Positions 10,874-19,137 of a stretch of DNA of 64,000 nt are shown here, piece by piece (positions within the stretch are counted from its first letter, which is position 1; every line of letters begins with the position of its first letter). The DNA is from Luteimonas sp. BLCC-B24 (GTDB taxonomy: Bacteria; Pseudomonadota; Gammaproteobacteria; Xanthomonadales; Xanthomonadaceae). Below the pieces are notes generated by a model. That model did no database searches and was not told where the DNA came from. It was given only the letters and a program-made list of their open reading frames with translations. Position numbers and translations under genes: made by a program. Where the stretch lies: assembly GCF_028550595.1 (NCBI RefSeq), contig NZ_JAQQGN010000004.1:186001-250000 (forward strand), given 5' to 3'.

Positions 10874-10900
10874 TTAGCGGCTGGGCGGCGGCGAACTTTA
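10874..10900 (-). promoter_or_regulatory. Sigma-28 promoter before the 127-residue exported protein
   Basis: TAAAGTTC, 11 nt, GCCGCTAA on the minus strand (TAAA-N15-GCCGCTAA), one of the best FliA matches in the window. The -10 ends 58 bp before the ATG at 10815 and 16 bp after the cheW stop side, so it makes the downstream pair independent of cheW. Confidence 0.82.
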
Positions 10901-10916
10901 GGGCGTCACCGCGTGA

Positions 10917-11396
10917 TCACGCGGCCACTTCGAGCGACGGCGCATTGGCGAGATCGGCGCTGTCGAGCAGGGTTTCGATGTCGAGCAGGATCAGCATCTT
11001 CTCGTCGAGCGTGCCGATGCCGGCGATGAACCGGGTATCGACCGCAGCGCCGAATTCCGGCGTCGCACGCACCTGCTCGTCGGTCAGCGGCACCACGTCC
11101 GACACGCTGTCGACCACGATGCCGACCACCCGGTTCTCGACGTTGAGCACGATCATCACCGTGAAACTGTCGTAGCGGGCTTCGGCCAGACGCAGCTTCA
11201 GGCGCAGGTCGATCACCGGCACGATGGTGCCGCGCAGGTTGATGACGCCCTTGATGTACTCGGGCGCGTCGGGCAGACGGGTGACCGCGTCGTAGCCGCG
11301 GATCTCCTGGACTTTCAGGATGTCGACGCCGTAGTGCTCGTCGCCGAGCGTGAAGCTCAGATATTCACCAGCGACGCTGGCAGTAGAACTGGTCAT
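10917..11396 (-). CDS. cheW: Chemotaxis coupling protein CheW
   Basis: A 159-residue single-domain CheW: EYLSFTLGDEHYGVDILKVQEIRGYDAVTRLP, then GVINLRGTIVPVIDLR, and the family's closing segment (VVPLTDEQVRATPEFG). It links receptors to CheA. Length is typical with short N- and C-terminal tails. It has its own sigma-28 promoter at 11451-11477 and is monocistronic or read on into the exported-protein gene. Confidence 0.96.
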   Translation of the reverse strand: MTSSTASVAGEYLSFTLGDEHYGVDILKVQEIRGYDAVTRLPDAPEYIKGVINLRGTIVPVIDLRLKLRLAEARYDSFTVMIVLNVENRVVGIVVDSVSDVVPLTDEQVRATPEFGAAVDTRFIAGIGTLDEKMLILLDIETLLDSADLANAPSLEVAA

Positions 11397-11450
11397 CGGA
11401 TGCGTTCCTGCAGAAGGGCCGCAGCGGTGGCGGCAGGGCGGATACGCAGG

Positions 11451-11477
11451 AGATCGGCCGGGACCGGGCCAACTTTA
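11451..11477 (-). promoter_or_regulatory. Sigma-28 promoter of cheW
   Basis: TAAAGTTG, 11 nt, GCCGATCT on the minus strand (TAAA-N15-GCCGATCT). Only the last two -10 bases deviate from GCCGATAA. It ends 54 bp before the cheW ATG. Confidence 0.75.
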
Positions 11478-11492
11478 GCGGGATCGCGCCGC

Positions 11493-12263
11493 TCAGCCGC
11501 CGCGTCGCTGGCGCGCGTTGCGCTGGCGCTCGATCTGGAAGATGTACTGCAGCACGCGCTGTTCGTGGGCCGCGGGCATGTCGACGAACCGGCAACCGGC
11601 CCGCCAGTGCGGCACGCCGCGCACGTCGAACCGGCTGACGTGCGCGACCTCGAGCGCGACCGTCAGGGGCGGCGCGTCGCCCAGACGCAGCGCGCAGGGC
11701 GCGATCCGTGCCTTCGCCGCGAAACGTCGTCCCTCGCCATCGGGCACCGACACCGCGATGCCGCCACCGCTGATATCGAGCACGCGCAGGCCGCCGAGCG
11801 TGGCGTCGGGCGATGCCCCGTCGTCACCCACATGCAGGGTGGCGGGCGCGGCCGGCGACACCTGGAGGCGGTAGAGCTCGCGGCGCTGCAGCCGCAGAAG
11901 CCGCTCCGGCCAGGGCGTGGCGAAGGCGGGATAGCCTTCGAACTCGATACGTTCCGGTGTCGGCAGACGGAAGCGGATCGGCACCAGATCGAGTTGCGTG
12001 CTGCAGACCATGCGGTCGGCCGCGGCCATGCGCCGGTTGGTCGCCTCGTGACGGTTGCCGTCGAGCACCAGGGTGCCGTCGTCGTGCACCGCCAGCAATG
12101 CGGTGGGACAGGCGTGACCGCCGGGGATCAGCGCGGCGCTGATGATCGCGCGGGCCTCGACCAGCGCGCGCAGCACCGGTCCCACCTCGCGCGGATCCCG
12201 CAGTGCGTAAGGCGAGGCGTCGTCGTCGAGCAGGTGCGTGTGGTCTTCGGCGGCAGACATCAT
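11493..12263 (-). CDS. YcgR-like PilZ-domain flagellar brake protein
   Basis: About 256 residues. An N-terminal beta-rich YcgR-like domain (about 1-120) is followed by a PilZ domain with the c-di-GMP-binding signatures RRELYR (RxxxR type) and DISGGGIAV (D/NxSxxG type). YcgR-type proteins bind the motor when c-di-GMP rises and slow rotation. Start: adjacent codons ATG ATG at 12263 and 12260, both just below the sigma-28 site at 12292-12318; the frame extends upstream to 12413 but that part is in the promoter region and has no family similarity. Its sigma-28 control fits a late motility gene. Confidence 0.85.
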   Translation of the reverse strand: MMSAAEDHTHLLDDDASPYALRDPREVGPVLRALVEARAIISAALIPGGHACPTALLAVHDDGTLVLDGNRHEATNRRMAAADRMVCSTQLDLVPIRFRLPTPERIEFEGYPAFATPWPERLLRLQRRELYRLQVSPAAPATLHVGDDGASPDATLGGLRVLDISGGGIAVSVPDGEGRRFAAKARIAPCALRLGDAPPLTVALEVAHVSRFDVRGVPHWRAGCRFVDMPAAHEQRVLQYIFQIERQRNARQRRGG

Positions 12264-12291
12264 CCGGGGCCGGAACGGTCCAGTCGCTGGG

Positions 12292-12318
12292 GTATCGGCC
12301 GCGCGCCGCAGAAGTTGA
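12292..12318 (-). promoter_or_regulatory. Sigma-28 promoter of the PilZ gene
   Basis: TCAACTTC, 11 nt, GCCGATAC on the minus strand. Both boxes and the spacing equal those of the cheR promoter (TCAACTTC...GCCGATAC). The -10 ends 28 bp before the ATG at 12263. Confidence 0.78.
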
Positions 12319-12339
12319 GGCGCGCGGGGCCGCGACGGC

Positions 12340-14469
12340 TCAGGCGGCTTGCAGCGCCGGCCGCGACGGGACGGTGTCGATGCGGAACACGGCCACCGTG
12401 TCGCCGAGGACACCGGCCTGTTCCTCCATCGCGCGTGCCGCGGCCGAGGCTTCCTCGACGAGCGCGGCGTTCTGCTGCGTGGTCTCGTCCATCTGGGTGA
12501 TGGTCTGGTTGACCTGTTCGATGCCCGAGGCCTGCTCCTGCGAAGCGGCCGCGATCTCGGACATGATGTCGGTCACGCGCTGCACCGAGCTGACGATCTC
12601 GCCCATCGTGGTGCCGGCCTGGCCGGCCAGCGCGGCGCCGTCGGCCACCTTGCTGGTCGAGTCGTCGATCAGGCCCTTGATCTCCTTGGCGGCCTGGGCG
12701 CTGCGCTGGGCGAGCGTGCGCACCTCGCTCGCGACGACGGCGAAGCCGCGGCCCTGTTCGCCGGCGCGCGCGGCTTCCACCGCGGCGTTGAGCGCGAGGA
12801 TATTGGTCTGGAACGCGATGCCGTCGATGACCGTGATGATGTCGCCGATGCGGCGCGAGGCCCGCTCGATTTCCGCCATGGTCTCGACCACCTGGCCGAC
12901 CACCGCACCGCCGCGCGCCGCGACATCCGCGGTGCCGATGACCAGTTCGTTGGCCTGGCGCGCACTGTCCGCGTTCTGGCGCACGGTGGAGGTCAGTTCC
13001 TCCATCGAGGCGGCGGTCTCTTCGAGATTGGCCGCCTGCTGCTCGGTGCGGCGCGACAGATCGTCGTTGCCCGCCGCGATCTCCGACGATGCGGTGCCGA
13101 TCGCGCTCGAGGCTTCCTGGATGCGCGACACGATGCTGGTCAGCTGGGCCATGGTGGCATTGGCGTCGTCACGCATCGTCGCGAACACACCGTGGAAATC
13201 GCCGTCCATGCGTGCAGTCAGATCGCCGCGGGCGATGGCCTGCAGCACGGTGGAAATATCGGCCAGGTTCTCGTCGGACGTGCGCATGAGGCGGTTCAGG
13301 CCATCGACCATGTCGCGGAATTCGTACTCGAACCGTGCCGCATCGCCGCGCACGCTGAAATCGCCCAGGGCCGCGGCCTCGACCAGGCGGCGGATCTCGC
13401 CGTTGATCGCGGTGAGATTGGCCTTGACGGTATCCATGGCCTGGGTGACCACGGCCTTCTCGCCGGGCAGGCGCTCCATGTCCTGCGACAGGTCGCCGAC
13501 GGCATAGCGCTGCACCAGCTCGACCAGGCGCATGTTGACGGTGATGTGCGCAGCGACGAGTTCGTTGGTGCCGGCCACCATGACGCCGTAGTCGCCGGGA
13601 AACACGGCCGCGTCCATGCGATGGCTGATGGTGCCGGCCTCGTGCTCGCGGGCCATCTCGTGCTGCGCCGCGATCACCGCGCGCAGCTGTGTCTGCATAC
13701 GCTGCATCGCCTGCAGCACCTGGCCGGTTTCATCGCGGCCGCCCGTTGCGATCGGACGATCGAGCTCGCCGCGACTCACGCGCTCGGCGGCGTCCAGCGC
13801 CTGACCCAGTGGCCGGGTGATGCTGCGGGTCAGCAGCACGGCGATCACCGCGCCGGCGACCAGGGCGAGGGCCGCGAGCGACAGCATCCACGCGGCGAAG
13901 CCGTTGGCCGTGGCCATCGCGGTGGCCGCGGCCTGCTGGTTCTTCGTTTCCTGCAGATCGATGAACGCGTTGATCCGCGCCAGCCAGGTCACGAACGCCG
14001 GCGCGGCGTCGTCCATCAGCACCTGCTGCGCAGCGGCCGGATCGCCGGCCTCGCGCAAGGCGCGCACCTGTTCGATCAACGGCAGGGTCTGCGCCTCGAT
14101 GGCCTGGATCGCCTCGAGCATCGCGTGCTCGCGGGAATCGGTGGATCCGGCGACCAGCGTGTCCAGCGGCGCGGCGGCGGCCGCGTAGAGCGTGCTCAGC
14201 GTATCGATCTGCGCTTCGGCGGTTGCCAGCGCCTCCGGGGAGTCGACGAGGACGACGTCGCGCAAGGCGATGGCACGGTCGTGCACGCTGCCGCGGAAAT
14301 CGATCGCGTGGCGCTGCTTGACGCTGTTGACGTCGTTGATCGTGTGCAGGCCGTCGCTGATGCGGCCCACGCGCTGGATGCCCACCGCGGTGAGCACCAG
14401 CATCAGGGCGATGACGACCGAAAAACCGATGGCCAGGCGCTGGCCGATACGAAGATTGCCGATTTGCAT
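12340..14469 (-). CDS. Methyl-accepting chemotaxis protein, 4-helix-bundle sensor
   Basis: A 709-residue receptor: TM1 about 11-30, a periplasmic four-helix-bundle-like sensor about 31-188 (MCP-type, e.g. [18 protein letters not shown]), TM2 about 189-213, HAMP ([20 protein letters not shown]), at least one further HAMP-like repeat ([30 protein letters not shown]), and the signalling hairpin with [20 protein letters not shown]. The last about 280 residues are nearly the same as in the receptor at 8005-10365. It ends RPALQAA and lacks the xWxxF tether, so it probably depends on neighbours in the array for adaptation. Confidence 0.93.
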   Translation of the reverse strand: MQIGNLRIGQRLAIGFSVVIALMLVLTAVGIQRVGRISDGLHTINDVNSVKQRHAIDFRGSVHDRAIALRDVVLVDSPEALATAEAQIDTLSTLYAAAAAPLDTLVAGSTDSREHAMLEAIQAIEAQTLPLIEQVRALREAGDPAAAQQVLMDDAAPAFVTWLARINAFIDLQETKNQQAAATAMATANGFAAWMLSLAALALVAGAVIAVLLTRSITRPLGQALDAAERVSRGELDRPIATGGRDETGQVLQAMQRMQTQLRAVIAAQHEMAREHEAGTISHRMDAAVFPGDYGVMVAGTNELVAAHITVNMRLVELVQRYAVGDLSQDMERLPGEKAVVTQAMDTVKANLTAINGEIRRLVEAAALGDFSVRGDAARFEYEFRDMVDGLNRLMRTSDENLADISTVLQAIARGDLTARMDGDFHGVFATMRDDANATMAQLTSIVSRIQEASSAIGTASSEIAAGNDDLSRRTEQQAANLEETAASMEELTSTVRQNADSARQANELVIGTADVAARGGAVVGQVVETMAEIERASRRIGDIITVIDGIAFQTNILALNAAVEAARAGEQGRGFAVVASEVRTLAQRSAQAAKEIKGLIDDSTSKVADGAALAGQAGTTMGEIVSSVQRVTDIMSEIAAASQEQASGIEQVNQTITQMDETTQQNAALVEEASAAARAMEEQAGVLGDTVAVFRIDTVPSRPALQAA

Positions 14470-14535
14470 GAGAGGTCCGGAAGAAGACGCCCTGTGACGA
14501 CGTACGGAGACCGTCGGGCGTTCCGGTCGAGGGCA

Positions 14536-14562
14536 TTAACGGCGCGGCGGCGACGCTCTGAA
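14536..14562 (-). promoter_or_regulatory. Weak sigma-28-like site before the second receptor
   Basis: TTCA, 15 nt, GCCGTTAA on the minus strand. The -10 is good and the spacing right, but the -35 TTCA is poor. It ends 66 bp before the ATG at 14469. The rest of the 272-bp gap to cheA (14470-14741) shows no gene and no clear terminator. Confidence 0.45.
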
Positions 14563-14741
14563 TGCGACACGGGCAGAACTCAGAGTGTGATTCATGCAAC
14601 AGAAGGCGACATCACTGCGCCGTGAAAACCGGATGACACAGCAGGCGTCATGGAGCTTTCGCCCGTCACTGTAGCCGCGGCCGGCGACGCCTCCCGCAAC
14701 ACGACGCGCCGCGCGCAACGGACGCCCGGTCCGTCGTCGGC

Positions 14742-16727
14742 TCAGGCGGCCTGCGGCACCCGCAACGAGCGCACCAGCCCGCCGACGTCGACGATCAGGG
14801 CCACGCGGCCGTCGCCGAGGATCGTCGCACCGGAGATCCCGTCAACGCGGCGGTAGTTGTTCTCGAGGTTCTTGACCACGACCTGCTGCTGGCCGACCAG
14901 TTCGTCGACCTCGAGCGCGAGCTTCTGGCCGTCGCCTTCGACCACCACCACCAGGGCGTCGTCGCGACGCGGCTGGTCATAGCGGTAGTACTCGTTGAGC
15001 GAGACCAGGGGCAGGTATTCGCCGCGCACGCGCAGCACCCGGCCTTCGCCGACCATGCGGCGCACGTCCGCAGCGTCGGGCTGCAGCGCCTCGATGACAT
15101 GGGACAGCGGCAGGATCAGGGTTTCGTCGCCCACCGCGACGGTCATGCCGTCGAGGATCGCCAGCGTCAGCGGCAGGCGGATCACCACGCGCGTGCCGCG
15201 GCCGAGCGTGCTTTCGAGCTGCACTTCGCCGCCGAGGGCCTGGATGTTGCGGCGGACCACGTCCATGCCGACACCGCGGCCGGAGAGATCGGTCACCGCG
15301 TCGGCGGTGGAGAAGCCGGGCTGGAAAATCAGATCCCAGACCTGGCTGTCGGTGGGCTTTTCGGGCACGGCCAGGCCACGTTCGGCGGCCTTGGCCAGAA
15401 TGCGCTCGCGGTCCAGACCGCGTCCGTCGTCGGCCACTTCGATGACGATGTGACCACCCTGGTGCGAGGCAGCGAGGGTGATCGTGCCGGTGCCGTCCTT
15501 GCCCGCGGCGACGCGCGCTTCGGGCAGCTCGAGGCCGTGGTCGATCGAGTTGCGCACCAGGTGCACCAGCGGATCGGCGATCTTCTCGATCAGGCCCTTG
15601 TCGAGCTCCGTGCCTTCGCCCAGCGTGCGCAGGCGCACCTGCTTGCCGAGGCGGGTCGAGAGATCGCGCACGAGGCGCGGGAAGCGGCGGAACACGGCCT
15701 CGACCGGAAGCATGCGCACGCCGATGACCGCTTCCTGCAGGTCGCGGGTGTTGCGCTCCAGCAGATCCAGGCCTTCGCACAGCCGTTCGGCCAGGGCGGG
15801 GTCGAGCTTGCCGCTGACCTGCTTGAGCATGGCCTGGGTGATGACCAGTTCGCCGACCAGGTTGATCAGGCCGTCGATCTTGTCGGTGCTGACACGGATC
15901 GAACTCTCGGCCGGGTCGTGGCTGCCGGACTTCGCATCCGTCGACGGCGCTGCGCCTGCGGCCGGGGTGTCATCGACGGCGATCTGCGGCGCCTCGACGG
16001 GCGCCTCGACGGGCGTGGCCGGAATCGGCTGCACGTCGAGCTCGCAGTCGTCCTCGACCCAGGCGAAGGCCTCGTCCACCGCGCTGCGGGGCACCGTGCC
16101 CAGCAGGCCGAGGTCCCAGGCCAGATACGCTTCCAGCGGATCCATCTGCTCGAAGCCGGGCAGGCGCTCGGTGCGCACCGCCACTTCGAGCGGGCCCAGG
16201 CGGTCGAGCTCGCGGATGATGCGCAGCGGATCGTTGCCGCTCATGAACAGCGACGGCGCCGGCGTGAACCCGATGCGCCAGCCCGCGGGCTCGTCCTGCG
16301 GGGCCTTGGCCTGCACGGCCACCGGTGCCGGGGCATCGGTCCCGGCCAGAACGGCGTTGAGCCTCGCCTGCACGGCCTGCGACGCCTGCGGATCGGCCGG
16401 GTGGCCGGTTTCCGCTTCGCCGAGCAGGGCACGCAGCACGTCGACCGAGGCCAGCATCGCGTCGATCGACGCGCCGGTGACCGCGCGCTTGCCTGCACGC
16501 AGTTCGTCGAGCAGGGTTTCCAGCACGTGGGTGAGCCCGGCGACGGCGTCGAAGCCGAACGTCGCCGCGCCGCCCTTGATGGAATGCGCCGCGCGGAAGA
16601 TCGAGTTGATCAGGTCGGCATCACGGTCGCCCTGCTCGAGCTGGAGCAGACCCGCTTCCATGGCTTCGAGTCCTTCCCGGCTTTCCTCGAAGAAGGTGGC
16701 GTGAAAGCGCTGCATGTCCATGCTCAT
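14742..16727 (-). CDS. cheA: Chemotaxis histidine kinase CheA (first)
   Basis: A 661-residue CheA. Hpt domain about 1-110 with the phosphorylated H48 (IFRAAHSIKGGA); a P2-type domain about 150-245 (GWRIGFTPAPSLFMSGNDPLR is its front part); dimerisation P3 from about 285; ATPase P4 with the N-box HLVRNSIDHGLELPEARV, G1 DDGRGLD and GRGVGMDVVRRNI; C-terminal CheW-like P5. It autophosphorylates and feeds CheY and CheB. It lies in the operon STAS-cheY-cheA under the sigma-28 site at 17486-17512. The window has a second CheA with a very different linker. Confidence 0.96.
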   Translation of the reverse strand: MSMDMQRFHATFFEESREGLEAMEAGLLQLEQGDRDADLINSIFRAAHSIKGGAATFGFDAVAGLTHVLETLLDELRAGKRAVTGASIDAMLASVDVLRALLGEAETGHPADPQASQAVQARLNAVLAGTDAPAPVAVQAKAPQDEPAGWRIGFTPAPSLFMSGNDPLRIIRELDRLGPLEVAVRTERLPGFEQMDPLEAYLAWDLGLLGTVPRSAVDEAFAWVEDDCELDVQPIPATPVEAPVEAPQIAVDDTPAAGAAPSTDAKSGSHDPAESSIRVSTDKIDGLINLVGELVITQAMLKQVSGKLDPALAERLCEGLDLLERNTRDLQEAVIGVRMLPVEAVFRRFPRLVRDLSTRLGKQVRLRTLGEGTELDKGLIEKIADPLVHLVRNSIDHGLELPEARVAAGKDGTGTITLAASHQGGHIVIEVADDGRGLDRERILAKAAERGLAVPEKPTDSQVWDLIFQPGFSTADAVTDLSGRGVGMDVVRRNIQALGGEVQLESTLGRGTRVVIRLPLTLAILDGMTVAVGDETLILPLSHVIEALQPDAADVRRMVGEGRVLRVRGEYLPLVSLNEYYRYDQPRRDDALVVVVEGDGQKLALEVDELVGQQQVVVKNLENNYRRVDGISGATILGDGRVALIVDVGGLVRSLRVPQAA

Positions 16728-16768
16728 GGGAACTCGGCCTGCGGTCTGGTGTGCGGAAGGGCGTGGGC

Positions 16769-17134
16769 TCAGCCCAGCACTTTCTGGACGGTGGCGATCA
16801 GCTGATCGGGGTTGAAGGGCTTGACCAGCCAGCCGGTCGCGCCGGCCGCCTTGCCTTCGGCCTTCTTCTCCGGACCCGACTCGGTGGTCAGCATCAGCAT
16901 CGGGGTGAACTTGTAGTCAGGCAGGCCGCGCAGCGCACGGATCAGCGAGATGCCGTCCATGTTGGGCATGTTGACGTCGGTCACCACCGCGTTGAAGCGC
17001 TGGCCCTGGGCACGCCCGAGGGCGACCTGGCCATCCTCGGCCTCGTCGACATCGAAGCCGGCCGAGGTCAGCGCGAACGCCACCATCTGGCGCATCGAGG
17101 CCGAATCGTCCACTACAAGAATGCGTGCGCTCAT
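16769..17134 (-). CDS. cheY: CheY-like single-domain response regulator (first)
   Basis: A 121-residue receiver: D9/D10 (ILVVDDSASMRQMV), phospho-acceptor D53 (VVTDVNMPNMDG), threonine in MLMLTTES and the lysine of WLVKPF. No output domain. The ATG at 17134 overlaps the stop of the STAS gene (ATGA). Placement between the STAS gene and cheA points to phosphotransfer from that kinase; whether it binds FliM or acts as a phosphate sink is open. Confidence 0.93.
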   Translation of the reverse strand: MSARILVVDDSASMRQMVAFALTSAGFDVDEAEDGQVALGRAQGQRFNAVVTDVNMPNMDGISLIRALRGLPDYKFTPMLMLTTESGPEKKAEGKAAGATGWLVKPFNPDQLIATVQKVLG

Positions 17135-17454
17135 GCGGCGTTCTCCACTGTGCTTGCGTCTGTTGCGTTTGATTGATCGGAGCCATCCGCGAGCCCGAGC
17201 GCCGGGCCGAGGCCCAGCAGGCGGGCCGCATCGAGCAGCACCTCGTTGCATCCGCGCAGCTCGGTGCTCAGGCCGGTGCCGACGCGGCTGGCGAAGAACG
17301 CGCAGAGCACCTGCAGCCCGGCCGTGTGCACGCGCCGGACTTCGGTCGCGTCGAGCACGACGGCGTGCACCTGGTCCAGGTACGGCGCGAGCCGTTCCTT
17401 GAGACCGGTGCTGGCCTCGATACCGAGGTCATCGCCTAGGGGCACGGTGTCCAT
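17131..17454 (-). CDS. STAS-domain protein of the chemotaxis operon
   Basis: A 107-residue STAS-fold protein (anti-sigma-antagonist family): VHAVVLDATEVRRVHTAGLQVL carries the loop where family members have the phosphorylatable Ser/Thr, here T44, and the later LGPALGLADG segment. Such proteins occur next to cheA/cheY in several gammaproteobacteria and other phyla; their target there is poorly known. No partner Ser/Thr kinase is in the window. First gene of the STAS-cheY-cheA operon. Confidence 0.85.
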   Translation of the reverse strand: MDTVPLGDDLGIEASTGLKERLAPYLDQVHAVVLDATEVRRVHTAGLQVLCAFFASRVGTGLSTELRGCNEVLLDAARLLGLGPALGLADGSDQSNATDASTVENAA

Positions 17455-17485
17455 TGCGTCTCCGACAAAGGGGGTTCGGTGAGCT

Positions 17486-17512
17486 GTAGCGGCGCGGCGG
17501 CGCGGATCTTTA
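17486..17512 (-). promoter_or_regulatory. Sigma-28 promoter of STAS-cheY-cheA
   Basis: TAAA, 15 nt, GCCGCTAC on the minus strand, 31 bp before the STAS gene ATG. It lies in the 76-bp gap after the ParP-like gene. Confidence 0.78.
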
Positions 17513-17530
17513 GCCCGGGAAGGCCGCGGA

Positions 17531-18361
17531 TCATCGCGGCGCGAACAACGGCAACGCCATCAGACGGTTCGCGTCCAGCAGCAGCATGACGACGCCGCCG
17601 ATGCGGGCGATGCCGCGGATGCGGTGGTCGCCGACCGGCGCGAGCCGCGAGGTATGCGTGCCTTCGATCTGCGCATCGCCGATCAGCACCACGTCCTCGA
17701 CCGACGAGACGCGCAGACCGAGGACATCGCCGTTGTCGTCGAGCACGATGATCCGCGTGGACACCGATTCGGCCACCGGCACGTCGCCGAGCTGGAGGCC
17801 GAGATCGACCACCGGCACCACCTGACCGCGCAGGTTCATCACGCCGGCGAGGCAGGGCGCGGCGCCGTGCAACGCCAGCAGCGGCGCGGGCAGCACGACC
17901 TCGCGGATCTTGAGCAGTTCGATCGCGTAGGCCTGGGCGCCGCAGCGCAGGCGCAACCAGCGCGCGGTGCGCTCGGCCGCGCGCCGCTGCAGGGGGGCCG
18001 GCGCGCCGTCGTCGGGCGCGGCGATGGCGACCTTCGACGCCAGCGCGGACACCCGTGCGGCCGGTGCGGCCGGTGCGGGCGGCGCGGGAGGGGCGGGCGG
18101 TGCAGGCGACGGCGTGGGTCGCGCCGCCGGCGGAGGCGGCGCGGGCACGGCCGGCCACGCACCCGGGGGCGCGGCCGCCGGCTGTGGCGCAAGGGCCTCG
18201 GGCTTCGCCGCAGGGGGCGCCGGCGGCGGCGCCACGGCTGGGCGCGCGGGCGCCACGTCCGCCACGGCGGCGGGCACGGGCACAGGTGCAGGCGCGGAGG
18301 CGGGCGCAGGCGTCGACAGCAGCATGCCGAGATAGTCGTCGACGACGCCGACCGCGCTCAT
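17531..18361 (-). CDS. CheW-domain protein with Pro/Ala-rich N-terminus (ParP-like)
   Basis: A 276-residue protein. After a short N-terminus (AVGVVDDYLGMLLS) comes a low-complexity Ala/Pro linker to about residue 120, then a CheW-like domain (WLRLRCGAQAYAIELLKIREV, GVMNLRGQVVPVVDLGLQLG). In Vibrio and Pseudomonas such a protein, ParP, sits next to the ParA-type ATPase ParC and places chemoreceptor arrays at the pole. Here it overlaps that ATPase gene (ATGA), which supports the ParP assignment; the alternative is a plain second CheW. Confidence 0.82.
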   Translation of the reverse strand: MSAVGVVDDYLGMLLSTPAPASAPAPVPVPAAVADVAPARPAVAPPPAPPAAKPEALAPQPAAAPPGAWPAVPAPPPPAARPTPSPAPPAPPAPPAPAAPAARVSALASKVAIAAPDDGAPAPLQRRAAERTARWLRLRCGAQAYAIELLKIREVVLPAPLLALHGAAPCLAGVMNLRGQVVPVVDLGLQLGDVPVAESVSTRIIVLDDNGDVLGLRVSSVEDVVLIGDAQIEGTHTSRLAPVGDHRIRGIARIGGVVMLLLDANRLMALPLFAPR

Positions 18362-19137
18362 GCCGCCGCCTCCAGCGCACGATCCTCGTCCATGAGCCAG
18401 TCGAGCGCGCGCGCATAGGCGGCCAGGGCGCGGCCCGGCGGATCACCGCTGAACACCTGCTGGGCCAGCGCATCGGCATTGCTGAGCTGGGTGTCGACCG
18501 GCACCGCTTCACTCCAGATGCGGCCGTCGTATTCGACCTGCAGCTGGGCCAGGGTGTCGCGCCCGATCCGGGTGCGCCGGTCGTACATGGTCGGAATGAT
18601 CGAGGTCGGCAGCGGGCGCTGGCGCGAGCGTTCCACCATCTCGCCCGTGCGCACCATGCCGGCCAGACCGTACAGCGCCAGCGGCTCGCACTGGGTGGGC
18701 ACGATCAGGCGGTCGGCGGCGGCCAGCGCATTGACCATCAGCAGGCCCAGCGTGGGCGGACAGTCGAGCAGGATGGCGTCGTGACCGCCGTCGTGGCGGG
18801 TGATGGCCTGCGACAGCGCGAGTCCCAGCCCCGGCTGGGTGGCGCTGCGGCGCTCCAGCGTGGCCAGCGCGGTCTGTGCGCAGACGAAGTCGAGCCCTTC
18901 GGTCGGCGAGGGACGCAGCAGCGACGCGAGGGTCGGCGGCGGCGCGCCGAACAGGTCGACGACGCCCGGCGGCTGCGGCTCGCTGGGCACGCCGAAGGCG
19001 CGCGTCATCGAGGCATGCGGGTCGAGGTCGACCAGGAGCACACGCAGCCCACGCGCGACCATCGCGCGTCCGAGGGCGAGCGAGGTCGTGGTCTTGCCCA
19101 CGCCTCCCTTCTGGTTGGCGATCGCCCAGACGCGCAT
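18358..19137 (-). CDS. parC: ParA-family ATPase (ParC-like, chemotaxis array positioning)
   Basis: A 259-residue ParA/MinD-type ATPase with deviant Walker A KGGVGKTTTSLALGRA (about 10-25), Walker A' VDLDPHASMTRAFG and Walker B AILLDCPPTLG. It lacks the N-terminal HTH of plasmid ParA proteins. Position between motD and the CheW/ParP gene, with an ATGA overlap, is that of ParC, which forms a polar gradient and recruits chemotaxis clusters at division. It is different from FlhG at 24827-25684. Confidence 0.87.
   Translation of the reverse strand: MRVWAIANQKGGVGKTTTSLALGRAMVARGLRVLLVDLDPHASMTRAFGVPSEPQPPGVVDLFGAPPPTLASLLRPSPTEGLDFVCAQTALATLERRSATQPGLGLALSQAITRHDGGHDAILLDCPPTLGLLMVNALAAADRLIVPTQCEPLALYGLAGMVRTGEMVERSRQRPLPTSIIPTMYDRRTRIGRDTLAQLQVEYDGRIWSEAVPVDTQLSNADALAQQVFSGDPPGRALAAYARALDWLMDEDRALEAAA

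Noticed and set aside
17950-18330. A simple-sequence DNA repeat in the ParP-like gene
   Set aside because: It is just the codon-biased Ala/Pro linker of the coding sequence and keeps frame; linkers of this kind are usual for ParP/CheW-type proteins.
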